From NCBI RefSeq assembly GCF_003984625.1, contig NZ_RWKH01000006.1, positions 124,001-188,000 of the forward strand: a stretch of DNA of 64,000 nucleotides, written 5' to 3'. How positions within the stretch are numbered: the first letter of the stretch is position 1; every line of letters starts with the position of its first letter. This document shows, in pieces, positions 26,869 through 34,385 of the stretch. The DNA is from Variovorax sp. DXTD-1 (GTDB lineage: Bacteria > Pseudomonadota > Gammaproteobacteria > Burkholderiales > Burkholderiaceae_C). The notes under the pieces are model-generated. The model had not been told where the DNA came from and searched no databases. It saw nothing but the letters and a program-made list of their open reading frames with translations. The translations under genes were made by a program, and so were the position numbers.

Positions 26869-28207
26869 ATCCAGTTCGCCTGACGAAGCGCAGCCCCTGC
26901 CCACGCCCGAGGCGCTGGGCTGGTGGGCGCTGCAATACACGCCGCACGTCGCCTGGCAAGACGAGGCGCTGATGCTCGAGGTTTCGGCTTGCGAGCGCCT
27001 GTGGGGCGGGCGCTCGTCGCTGATGCGCCAGCTGGCCCACGAGAACCCCGCGCCCGACGCCGTGATGCGCGGCGCGCAGGGCGCCACCAGCCTCATCGCA
27101 CTGGCCCGGCTGCGCCTGTTCGAGCGCGAAGAGAGCCGGCCCAAGGACATTCCCGCCGGCCTGCCGTTGGACACGCTGAGCGCCGCGCGCGAGCACCTCG
27201 ACCTGCTGGCGCGCCTGGGCTGCCGCACGTGGGGCGACGTGGCGGCCTTGCCGCGCGGCGGCCTCACGCGGCGCTTTGGCGCGGCGCTGCGCGAGGCGCT
27301 CGACGTGGCATGGGGCCTGCGTCCCGAAAGCCACCACTGGCTCACGCTGCCCGACGTGTTTGAGCAGAAGCTCGAGCTGCCCGCGTTGGCCGAAACCGCG
27401 CCCGAACTGATGTGGTCGGCCAACCGGCTGCTCACGGCGCTGCAGTTCTGGCTGCGTGCCCGCCAGCGCGGCGCGCGTGCGCTCGAGCTGCAATGGACGC
27501 TCGACCTCAAGCGCTTCAACGGCGTGAACCTGCCGCCGCACCAGCAGGTCATCGTGCGCACGGCCGAGCCCACGCAGGACATGGCGCACCTGCGCCGCCT
27601 GCTCTCCGAAAAGCTCGCCCTCACCACGCTTGCGGCGCCCGCAAGCTGGCTGCGCCTGCGCACGCTCGAAACCGATCCGTGGGCCGGCGCCAGCACCAGC
27701 TTCCTGCCCGAAGACAACCGCAAGGGCGACAAGCTGCACGAAATGGTCGAGCGGCTCAGCGTGCGCCTCGGGCCGCAGCAGGTGGTGGTGCCCGTGGCGC
27801 AGGCCGACCACCGGCCCGAGCGCAAGCAGGCGTGGCGGCCAGCGTTGCAGAAAGACAATGCGCCACAAGACAAGACCCGCAAGGAAGCAAAGGAAACCGC
27901 AAAGGCGAAGGCCGCGGCTTCGCAGCCCGATGCGCTCTACCCGCCGTGGCTCTTGCCCGAGCCGCTGCTGCTCAAGATGGAGGGCGAGCGCCCGTGCTAC
28001 CGCGGCCCCCTCAGCAAGCTGATCGGTCCGCAGCGCGTCGAAGCCGGCTGGTGGGGCGGCAAGGAAGACGGCGGGCAGCCGGCAATGCGCGACTACTACG
28101 TGGCCGAAAGCCCCGAAGCCGGACTGGTGTGGATCTTTCGCGAGCGGCTCTCCGCGCGCTTTTCCCAGGGCGAAGTGCGCTGGTACCTGCAGGGGTTCTA
28201 TGCCTGA
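26837..28207 (+). CDS. imuB: ImuB, Y-family polymerase-like protein
   Basis: A 456-aa protein related to DinB/UmuC polymerases but lacking the usual catalytic acidic residues. The palm region reads WIALRWSLESSSPDEAQPLPTPEALGWWALQYTPHVAWQDEALMLEVSACERLWGG, without the DxD/SxDE polymerase signature. ImuB acts as the beta-clamp-binding hub that brings DnaE2 to lesions. A charged Lys/Ala-rich linker (about residues 345-370) and a conserved C-terminal domain ending RYYV..RWYLQGFYA-like follow. It overlaps imuA by 32 bp and dnaE2 by 8 bp, so translation is tightly coupled. This is an SOS operon by virtue of the LexA box before imuA. Confidence 0.92.
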   Translation: MHWIALRWSLESSSPDEAQPLPTPEALGWWALQYTPHVAWQDEALMLEVSACERLWGGRSSLMRQLAHENPAPDAVMRGAQGATSLIALARLRLFEREESRPKDIPAGLPLDTLSAAREHLDLLARLGCRTWGDVAALPRGGLTRRFGAALREALDVAWGLRPESHHWLTLPDVFEQKLELPALAETAPELMWSANRLLTALQFWLRARQRGARALELQWTLDLKRFNGVNLPPHQQVIVRTAEPTQDMAHLRRLLSEKLALTTLAAPASWLRLRTLETDPWAGASTSFLPEDNRKGDKLHEMVERLSVRLGPQQVVVPVAQADHRPERKQAWRPALQKDNAPQDKTRKEAKETAKAKAAASQPDALYPPWLLPEPLLLKMEGERPCYRGPLSKLIGPQRVEAGWWGGKEDGGQPAMRDYYVAESPEAGLVWIFRERLSARFSQGEVRWYLQGFYA

Positions 28208-31200
28208 CCTGAGCGAAAAGCAGCTGCGCGGACGCAACTCCGCCAAGGTGCATGCGCTGCCGTTGCCCTTGCGCAAGAAGCCGCCGCCCACGCTGCCCGA
28301 CTATGCCGAGCTGCATTGCCTGACCAACTTCAGCTTTCAGCGCGGCGCCTCCACGCCCGAAGAGATGGTCGAGCGTGCCTACCAGCTCGGCTACACGGCC
28401 CTTGCCATTACCGACGAATGCTCGGTGGCCGGCATCGTGCGCGCGCTCATTTGCCTGCGCGATCTGCCGGCCAAATTGGAGGAGCACGAGCGCGACCATC
28501 CCGAAGAGCCGCCGCTCCCGCGCAACCCCGGGTTCCGGCTGCTGTTCGGCAGCGAGTTCCGCTTCGAGCGCTTCAGGCTCGTGGTCATCGCCAACGACAC
28601 CGAAGGCTGGGGCAACCTGTGCGAGTTCATCACCGCCGCGCGCAACACCGAGCTGCCCAAGGGCGAGTACCGCGTGCGCTGGGACGAGAGCGACGTGGCT
28701 TCGCTGCAGCATTGCCAGGTTCTTTTTGTGCCGCACAGGGCACCGGGCGGTGCCATGGACGTCGCCTCGCTGCATGAAGACCTGCTGGCCGCCAAGGCGC
28801 TCTATGGAGAGAGCCTGTGGCTGGCGGTGGAAATGCTCAACGAGCTCGACGACGACCTGTGGTTCGTCACGCTGATGCAGGCGGGCGAGCACACGGGCGT
28901 GCCGCTGGTGGCGGCCGGCGACGTGCACATGCATGCGCGCTCGGCCAAGCCGCTGCACGACGTGCTCACGGCCGTGCGCGAAGGCCGGGCCGTGGCCGAG
29001 TGCGGCTTTGCACTGCAGTCGAATGCCGAGCGGCATCTGCGGCAGCGGGTGCGGCTGGCCGAGCTGTATCTGCCCGAGATGCTGTCGAACACGCTGGTGG
29101 TGGCCGAGCGGTGCCGGTTCGATCCCAATGTGATCCGCGAGACCTACAAGTACCCGCTCGAAACCGTGGGCAACCACGAGACGCCCGTGCAGACACTGGT
29201 GCGCAAGACCTGGGAGGGCGCGGCGGTCCGCTTTCCCGAGGGCATTCCCGACAAGGTGCGCGAGCAGGTCGAAAAGGAACTCGCGCTGATCGTCGAGCTG
29301 AAGTACGAGATGTTCTTTCTCACGGTGGAAGACATCGTGCGCTTTGCGCGCTCGCAGCACATCCTTTGCCAGGGGCGCGGTTCCTCGGCCAATTCGGTCG
29401 TCTGCTACTGCCTGGGCATTACCGCGGTCAATCCCGAAAAAGGCCACCTGCTGTTCGAGCGCTTCCTGAGCCGGCACCGCAACGAGCCGCCCGACATCGA
29501 CGTCGACTTCGAGCATCAGCGGCGCGAAGAGGTCATCCAGTACATCTACGAGAAATACGGCCGCGAGCGCGCAGCCATTGCGGCTGTCGTCATCTGCTAC
29601 CGCGCACGCAGCGCCTTGCGCGACGTGGGCAAGGCCATGGGCATCGACGAACGCCTGATCGACGAATTTGCAAAAGACCACTACTGGTTCGACGACACCG
29701 TGCTGGGCGAACAATTGTTCAAGGCGGCCGCGCGCGTCGGCGTGCAGGAAGACGAGCTCAAGCTGGTGCAATGGATCGAGATGACGCAGCGTCTCAAGGG
29801 CTTTCCGCGCCACCTGAGCCAGCACGTGGGCGGCTTTGTGCTCACGCACACCAAGCTCACGCGCCTGGTGCCGGTCGAAAAGGCATCGATGAAAGACCGC
29901 TCCGTCATCCAGTGGGAGAAGGACGACCTCGAAGCCATGGGCATGCTCAAGGTCGACGTGCTCGCGCTCGGCATGCTCAGCGCCATACGCCGCGGGCTCG
30001 ACCACATGAACCGCTGGCGGGGCTCGATGATGGAGATGCACCACATCCCCAACGACGACCAGAAAGTGTTCGACATGATCTGCGACGCCGACACCATCGG
30101 CGTGTTCCAGATCGAGAGCAGGGCGCAGATGTCGATGTTGCCGCGCCTGAAGCCGCGCACCTATGAAGACCTGGTGATCGAGGTTGCGATCGTGCGGCCC
30201 GGGCCCATTCAGGGCGGCATGGTGCATCCCTATCTCAAGCAGCGCGAGCGGGTGGCCAAGCGCTTGCCAATCCATTACGAGAAGGAAGAACTGAAGCCCG
30301 CGCTGGAACGCACGCTGGGCATTCCGATTTTCCAGGAGCAGGTGATGCAGATCGCGATGATCGCGGCCAAGTTCACCGCCGACGAGGCCGATCAATTGAG
30401 GCGCGCGATGGCGGCGTGGAAGCGCAAGGGCGGCCTCGAGAAGTTCCACGACAAGCTCGTAAAGGGCATGACCGACAACGGCTACAAGGCCGAGTTCGCC
30501 GAAGCCATCTTCAAGCAGATCCTCGGCTTTGGCGACTACGGCTTTCCCGAAAGCCACGCCGCGAGCTTTGCGCTGCTGGTCACCGTGAGCAGCTGGCTCA
30601 AGAACTACGAGCCCGCCTGCTTTCTGGCGGCCCTGCTTGACTCGCAACCCATGGGCTTCTACAGCCCCTCGCAGCTCGTGCAAGACGCGCGTCGGCATGG
30701 CGTGGAGGTGCGGCCGGTCGATGTCACGTGCAGCGACATCGACACCACGCTCGAAGCCCGCGCCCCCGACGCGCCGCGCATGCCGCCGGGCACCGATGCG
30801 CGCTATGCCGACCGCCTCGGCAACCAGAACCAGCCCGCCGTGCGGCTCGGGCTGAACCGGGTTTCGAGCCTCAGCAAGGAGGGCGCCGAGCGCCTGCTCG
30901 CAGCGCGTGCGCAAGCGCCTTTCACCAGCACCGAAGACCTCGCCCTGCGCGCCGAGCTCGACGGCAAGGACATGGCTGCGCTGGCCGCCGCCGATGCGCT
31001 GATGTCGCTTTCGGGGCATCGGCGCCAGCAGGTGTGGGACGCCACCGCGCAGAGACGTTCGCCGGCCTTGCTCAAGGGCGTGCCGATCAACGAGCAGGTC
31101 CTGCAATTGCCCGCGGCCCCCGAGGGCGAGGAAATCGTGGGGGACTACGCGGCGCTCGGCCTCACGCTGCGGCGACATCCGATCGCGCTGCTGCGCCCGC

Positions 31201-31556
31201 GCCTTGCGCGCATGAAGCTCATGAGCGCCGAAGAGCTGCGCAGCCTGCCCAGCGGCCAGACCGCGCGCGCCTGCGGCATCGTCAAGGGGCGGCAGCGCCC
31301 GGGCACGGCCAACGGCACCATCTTCGTCACGCTCGAAGACGAGACCGGCAACGTCAACGTCATCGTCTGGAGCCATGTCATCGAATCCTGGCGCGAGCCG
31401 CTGCTCAAGTCGCACCTGCTGGCGGTGCAGGGCACCTGGCAGCGCGACGACGAGACCGGCGGCAAGGTGCAGCACCTGATTGCCACCGGCTTCAAGGACC
31501 TGACGCCGCTCATGGGCCGGCTGGCGCAGAGCAATACCAGCCGCGATTTTCATTGA
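28200..31556 (+). CDS. dnaE2: DnaE2 (ImuC), error-prone DNA polymerase III alpha-like
   Basis: An 1118-aa C-family polymerase. The N-terminal PHP domain begins at YAELHCLTNFSFQRGASTPEEMVERAYQLGYTALAITDECSVAG. The palm has the metal-binding motif PDIDVDF near residue 430 and GRGSSANSVVCYCLGIT before it. Fingers and beta-binding regions follow, and the C-terminus holds an OB fold with GRQRPGTANGTIFVTLEDETGNVNVIVW. The length is slightly above the usual 1050 or so. It does the translesion synthesis of the ImuA-ImuB-DnaE2 mutasome. The ATG lies inside imuB (8-bp overlap), so all three are coexpressed from the SOS promoter. Confidence 0.95.
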   Translation: MPDLSEKQLRGRNSAKVHALPLPLRKKPPPTLPDYAELHCLTNFSFQRGASTPEEMVERAYQLGYTALAITDECSVAGIVRALICLRDLPAKLEEHERDHPEEPPLPRNPGFRLLFGSEFRFERFRLVVIANDTEGWGNLCEFITAARNTELPKGEYRVRWDESDVASLQHCQVLFVPHRAPGGAMDVASLHEDLLAAKALYGESLWLAVEMLNELDDDLWFVTLMQAGEHTGVPLVAAGDVHMHARSAKPLHDVLTAVREGRAVAECGFALQSNAERHLRQRVRLAELYLPEMLSNTLVVAERCRFDPNVIRETYKYPLETVGNHETPVQTLVRKTWEGAAVRFPEGIPDKVREQVEKELALIVELKYEMFFLTVEDIVRFARSQHILCQGRGSSANSVVCYCLGITAVNPEKGHLLFERFLSRHRNEPPDIDVDFEHQRREEVIQYIYEKYGRERAAIAAVVICYRARSALRDVGKAMGIDERLIDEFAKDHYWFDDTVLGEQLFKAAARVGVQEDELKLVQWIEMTQRLKGFPRHLSQHVGGFVLTHTKLTRLVPVEKASMKDRSVIQWEKDDLEAMGMLKVDVLALGMLSAIRRGLDHMNRWRGSMMEMHHIPNDDQKVFDMICDADTIGVFQIESRAQMSMLPRLKPRTYEDLVIEVAIVRPGPIQGGMVHPYLKQRERVAKRLPIHYEKEELKPALERTLGIPIFQEQVMQIAMIAAKFTADEADQLRRAMAAWKRKGGLEKFHDKLVKGMTDNGYKAEFAEAIFKQILGFGDYGFPESHAASFALLVTVSSWLKNYEPACFLAALLDSQPMGFYSPSQLVQDARRHGVEVRPVDVTCSDIDTTLEARAPDAPRMPPGTDARYADRLGNQNQPAVRLGLNRVSSLSKEGAERLLAARAQAPFTSTEDLALRAELDGKDMAALAAADALMSLSGHRRQQVWDATAQRRSPALLKGVPINEQVLQLPAAPEGEEIVGDYAALGLTLRRHPIALLRPRLARMKLMSAEELRSLPSGQTARACGIVKGRQRPGTANGTIFVTLEDETGNVNVIVWSHVIESWREPLLKSHLLAVQGTWQRDDETGGKVQHLIATGFKDLTPLMGRLAQSNTSRDFH

Positions 31557-31625
31557 CGGCACCGCATGCAACCGATCGTTCCATGGCTCGCGCAACCGGC
31601 CACTTTTCGCTAACCTGCTTCTTCC

Positions 31626-32567
31626 ATGTCCGCACTTGCACTTGATCCCGTCGTCGCCTTGCCGATCGGTCCGCCGCCGCCTGCGCCCGATGTACCCGTT
31701 CCCATGCCGCCGCCACCGCAGCCCGGTCCGCCGCCCGAGGGCGATCCACCGCCCGTGGAGCCGCCGTTCACCGACCCCGGCTTTCCGCCGCCGGTGATCG
31801 ATCCGCCGCCGCCCATGCAGAAAACCGGCGAAGTGCCTTTCGGAAAGGCGCACGCGCGTCGGTTGCGTGAAATCTATCGATCGGCGGGCTGGCCCTGCTG
31901 CGATGCCATCGAGGTCGAGCTGCTGGCCGGCGGATTTCTCGAGCGCGTTCGCACGCCGCACGGCCACGAGACTCTGCGCGTCACCGACGCCGGCATTGCG
32001 CGCATTGCCACCACGCTCACCATCAACCGTGCAGCGCTCTCGCCGCACGAGGCGTTGGTTGAACGCGTGGCACGCGAAATGACGCGCGGCGGCCGCATCG
32101 CCTGGCGCGGCCTCGGCCTGCGGGCGCGCCTGCCGCCGCTCGAAGAGGGCGGCAAGCCGCGCTGGTGCATTGCAAAGCCCGATGTGTTTTCAATCCGCAA
32201 TACCAGCGTGGAAGCCTATGCGCACCCCATCGTGCACGAGGTGAAGGTGAGCCGCGCCGACTTGCTGGGCGACCTGCGCAAGCCCGACAAGCGCGCCGCC
32301 TACCTCGACCTGGGCGGTGAGTGCTGGTATGTGCTGGGCAACGATGCGCGTGGCCGCTGCATCGCCTCGCCCGACGAAATTCCGCAGGAGTGCGGCGTGC
32401 TGGTGCTCGAAGGCGAACGGCTGGTGGTGGCGCGCGCGGCAGTGCACCGCGCCTTCGACCGCATTCCGTTCGGTGTGTGGCTGGCGCTTGCAAAGGCGCA
32501 ACCCATTGCGGGTTTCGACGACGATGCGCAGGACATGCTGGGCGGACTTGCGGCCGGCGAGGCTTAG
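31626..32567 (+). CDS. mmcB: MmcB-family putative DNA-repair nuclease with proline-rich N-terminus
   Basis: A 313-aa protein. Residues about 14-65 are a low-complexity proline-rich segment (GPPPPAPDVPVPMPPPPQ and similar). The rest resembles the MmcB family: WCIAKPDVFSIRNTSVEAYAHPIVHEVKVSRADLLGDLRKPDKRAAYLDLGGECWYVLG. The pattern PDxF...EVK...AYLDLGGECWYV is a PD-(D/E)xK-like nuclease core. The family is LexA-regulated in Caulobacter, where it aids resistance to mitomycin C (from memory). The gene lies 69 bp after dnaE2 with no own SOS box, so it is probably cotranscribed. The long proline-rich head is unusual for the family. Confidence 0.72.
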   Translation: MSALALDPVVALPIGPPPPAPDVPVPMPPPPQPGPPPEGDPPPVEPPFTDPGFPPPVIDPPPPMQKTGEVPFGKAHARRLREIYRSAGWPCCDAIEVELLAGGFLERVRTPHGHETLRVTDAGIARIATTLTINRAALSPHEALVERVAREMTRGGRIAWRGLGLRARLPPLEEGGKPRWCIAKPDVFSIRNTSVEAYAHPIVHEVKVSRADLLGDLRKPDKRAAYLDLGGECWYVLGNDARGRCIASPDEIPQECGVLVLEGERLVVARAAVHRAFDRIPFGVWLALAKAQPIAGFDDDAQDMLGGLAAGEA

Positions 32568-33103
32568 CGCCGCATGGGATAGGACGCCAGCAGTTCGTGG
32601 TGAAAAAAGTTGCCGCGATGCGAGCGAATCAGCTTGAAGTCCCGCACCTTCCAGTGAATGGGAGCAAGGCGCATCGGCCGCGCGGCACGCTCGGTTTGCC
32701 TGGCGATGGTGACGTGCGGTGTCCAGTTTTTGGCGGGTACTGCAAGACCCGTTCTGCGCACCGCCCGCACGATGTCGTCGTGAAGCGCGCGCAGGCTTTC
32801 ATGCTCCGCCGGCTGCACCACTGAAACGTCGTTGCGCCAGGTGCATGAACTGTCGAGCGTGAGTTCCAGCGGCCGCGTCGGCACTTCGGCCAAGGCCTCC
32901 CGCAGCAGCGCTTCAAGGGTATGGCCGCGGTCTTCCACGCAATGCAGCGTCAGGTGCAGGCGATGGCCCGGCGGAAAGTAGTGGCCCACCGGCCACCACC
33001 ATTCGGCGCAATGCGCCTTGATGGCGGCTTGCACCGCCACGTCGGGGAACAAGCCGATAAGGAACGCTTGTGCTGCCAGCGGCGGTGTCGTTCGCTCGCC
33101 CAC
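32564..33103 (-). CDS. 2'-5' RNA ligase/LigT-like phosphoesterase
   Basis: A 179-aa protein. I start it at the GTG at 33103, which gives VGERTTPPLAAQAF just after the upstream stop; the long upstream extension (from 33247) is compositional noise. Two HxT/S catalytic motifs define the 2H phosphoesterase family: RLHLTLHCV near residue 49 and WTPHVTIARQ near residue 125. Members hydrolyse or ligate 2'-5' or cyclic phosphodiesters in RNA. It follows an SOS-boxed 71-codon gene by 7 bp and ends overlapping the convergent mmcB stop by 4 bp. Cotranscription under LexA control is inferred. Confidence 0.85.
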   Translation of the reverse strand: MGERTTPPLAAQAFLIGLFPDVAVQAAIKAHCAEWWWPVGHYFPPGHRLHLTLHCVEDRGHTLEALLREALAEVPTRPLELTLDSSCTWRNDVSVVQPAEHESLRALHDDIVRAVRRTGLAVPAKNWTPHVTIARQTERAARPMRLAPIHWKVRDFKLIRSHRGNFFHHELLASYPMRR

Positions 33104-33110
33104 GGCTGGC

Positions 33111-33326
33111 TCACTCTGCAGGCGGCCACCACTGTTCGGCCGTGGTGCGGATGACGCGGGCCGCCTGCAGGCGGATGTTCTTGCCGTCGTCGTCGCGCTC
33201 CTTGTCGGAGACCACGCGAAAAGGCCAGGTCGAAATGCGGCCCGCATGCGGGCGCGGCTGCGGGCGCCTCAGCGGCGAAAAAAACAGGATCCGCGCAGAA
33301 GGCGCTGGCGGGCTGGCGGTGGTCAT
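33111..33326 (-). CDS. Small SOS-associated protein of unknown function, upstream of the RNA ligase gene
   Basis: A 71-aa protein starting at MTTASPPAPSAR. GAGG lies about 8 nt upstream, and the LexA box at 33377-33392 is 51 bp further upstream. The stop is 7 bp before the RNA ligase GTG, so they should be one operon. The sequence is rich in Arg/Pro at the start and then has mixed charge (RPHAGRISTWPFRVVSDKERDDDGKNIRLQAARVIRTTAEQWWPPAE). I do not recognise a family. It may be a small DNA/RNA-binding accessory protein. The position between an SOS box and a 2H phosphoesterase gene is the main support for reality. Confidence 0.6.
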   Translation of the reverse strand: MTTASPPAPSARILFFSPLRRPQPRPHAGRISTWPFRVVSDKERDDDGKNIRLQAARVIRTTAEQWWPPAE

Positions 33327-33376
33327 GGTGTCGCCTCGAATGTTGCTCTGGGAGACGAGTAATTCTAGAGGAAACA

Positions 33377-33392
33377 CTGTATGAACGTACAG
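33377..33392. promoter_or_regulatory. Second LexA (SOS) box, for the small-protein/RNA ligase unit
   Basis: CTGTATGAACGTACAG, a perfect CTGT-N8-ACAG palindrome within ACACTGTATGAACGTACAGTATAT. It lies 51 bp before the 33326 start codon, on the minus strand, in the gap between that gene and the lipoprotein stop. As the only gene start nearby is on the minus strand, it controls the 71-aa gene and RNA ligase. Confidence 0.88.
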
Positions 33393-33407
33393 TATATTTG
33401 CGCCGTC

Positions 33408-34004
33408 TCAAATGCTGAGGAGCGGGTGCATGGCCCGTGGCGTGTCCGGCCCGCTGCGCAGGTTGCGCTCGATGAACTCGCGGGCAATGGCATCCAGGTT
33501 GGCCGGCGCCGGCGTGGCGAAGGACATGCGGTATTTCAGCAACCGGCCGTTGCGCCCCGTGAGAAAGGTGAACGACTCGTAGGTCTTCTGGCTCTGGGCG
33601 TGAACCACGCGAAAGCTCACGCGCCGGAAGGCCTGTCCGTCGATCAGCTCATCGCGCACCGGGCCGACTTCCACCTTGGCATAGACACCTCTCGCGCCCG
33701 CAAGCCGGACCTCTTCCACGGCGGCCTTGAAGTGCTCGTCGAACTTCGGGTCGGCAACGCCGGCGGCCCAGTCGCTGCGCTTCATGCCGTACACGTAGAC
33801 GTCAACCCAGCCCACGTTGCTTTGGTACCGGTGGCTGACGCCCAGGCCGGGCTGACCTGCCTCGTACGAGGTCGAGCGCACGTACTGCCACTGCACCGCA
33901 CTGGCGGCCGGAGCCGAGGCGACGGGAGGTTTCGTGGCCGGCGCGGTGCAGCCCGCGAGCAGGGCTGCGGCCGTCAAGATCAAGGCAGGCCAACGCTTCG
34001 TCAT
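33408..34004 (-). CDS. Putative lipoprotein of unknown function
   Basis: A 198-aa protein with a lipoprotein signal (MTKRWPALILTAAALLAGCT, lipobox LAGC, Cys19) and a Pro/Ala-rich linker. The conserved-looking mature region contains QYVRSTSYEAGQPGLGVSHRYQSNVGWVDVYVYGMKRSDWAAG. It contains no enzymatic motif. It probably sits on the inner face of the outer membrane. No functional neighbours are obvious; the gene starts 36 bp after the next small gene stops. Confidence 0.75.
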   Translation of the reverse strand: MTKRWPALILTAAALLAGCTAPATKPPVASAPAASAVQWQYVRSTSYEAGQPGLGVSHRYQSNVGWVDVYVYGMKRSDWAAGVADPKFDEHFKAAVEEVRLAGARGVYAKVEVGPVRDELIDGQAFRRVSFRVVHAQSQKTYESFTFLTGRNGRLLKYRMSFATPAPANLDAIAREFIERNLRSGPDTPRAMHPLLSI

Positions 34005-34040
34005 GAAGGGCCTGCCTGAAACGGGTGGCTGCCTCGGCCG

Positions 34041-34325
34041 TCAGTCCGGCCGGACTTCGAAATACGCTTCGTCGGCCTCGCCCAGCGCGCGAAAGCCCGC
34101 GGTCTTGGCGGCGTCGTAGGCCTTGGCCCAGTTTGCGGCCAGAGCGATCTCGTCTTTCGTCAGCTCGTCGGCACTCGACTCGCTGGCGTTTTCGAAGGCC
34201 TTCAGCGCCTGCGCCACGTTGTCGCCCAGCAGCTTGTCGAGTTCGCGCCGGAAGCGCGACTCCGCCGCGGAAATGACTTCGGCCGGTGCATCGGGGAAGT
34301 CGATCAGGTTCACTGTGTAGCTCAT
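34041..34325 (-). CDS. Hypothetical protein (94 aa)
   Basis: I start it at the ATG at 34325 (MSYTVNLIDFPDAPAEVISAAESRFRREL), because the nine residues before it in the longer frame are unconvincing. It is a soluble helical protein with two acidic segments (ENASESSADELTKDEIALAANWAKAYDAAK). No family is recognised. It lies immediately downstream of the EPS gene run and on the same strand, so cotranscription with manC is possible. Confidence 0.55.
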   Translation of the reverse strand: MSYTVNLIDFPDAPAEVISAAESRFRRELDKLLGDNVAQALKAFENASESSADELTKDEIALAANWAKAYDAAKTAGFRALGEADEAYFEVRPD

Positions 34326-34385
34326 GGGCCGGATGCTACGTGATGGCAACAGCCCCGTCCTCCGGTGGCGTTGTTGCCGCGCGTT

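Noticed and set aside
28011-32048. A 1345-codon minus-strand frame opposite dnaE2 and mmcB
   Set aside because: Shadow of dnaE2; no domain can be recognised and the opposite strand carries the polymerase signature.
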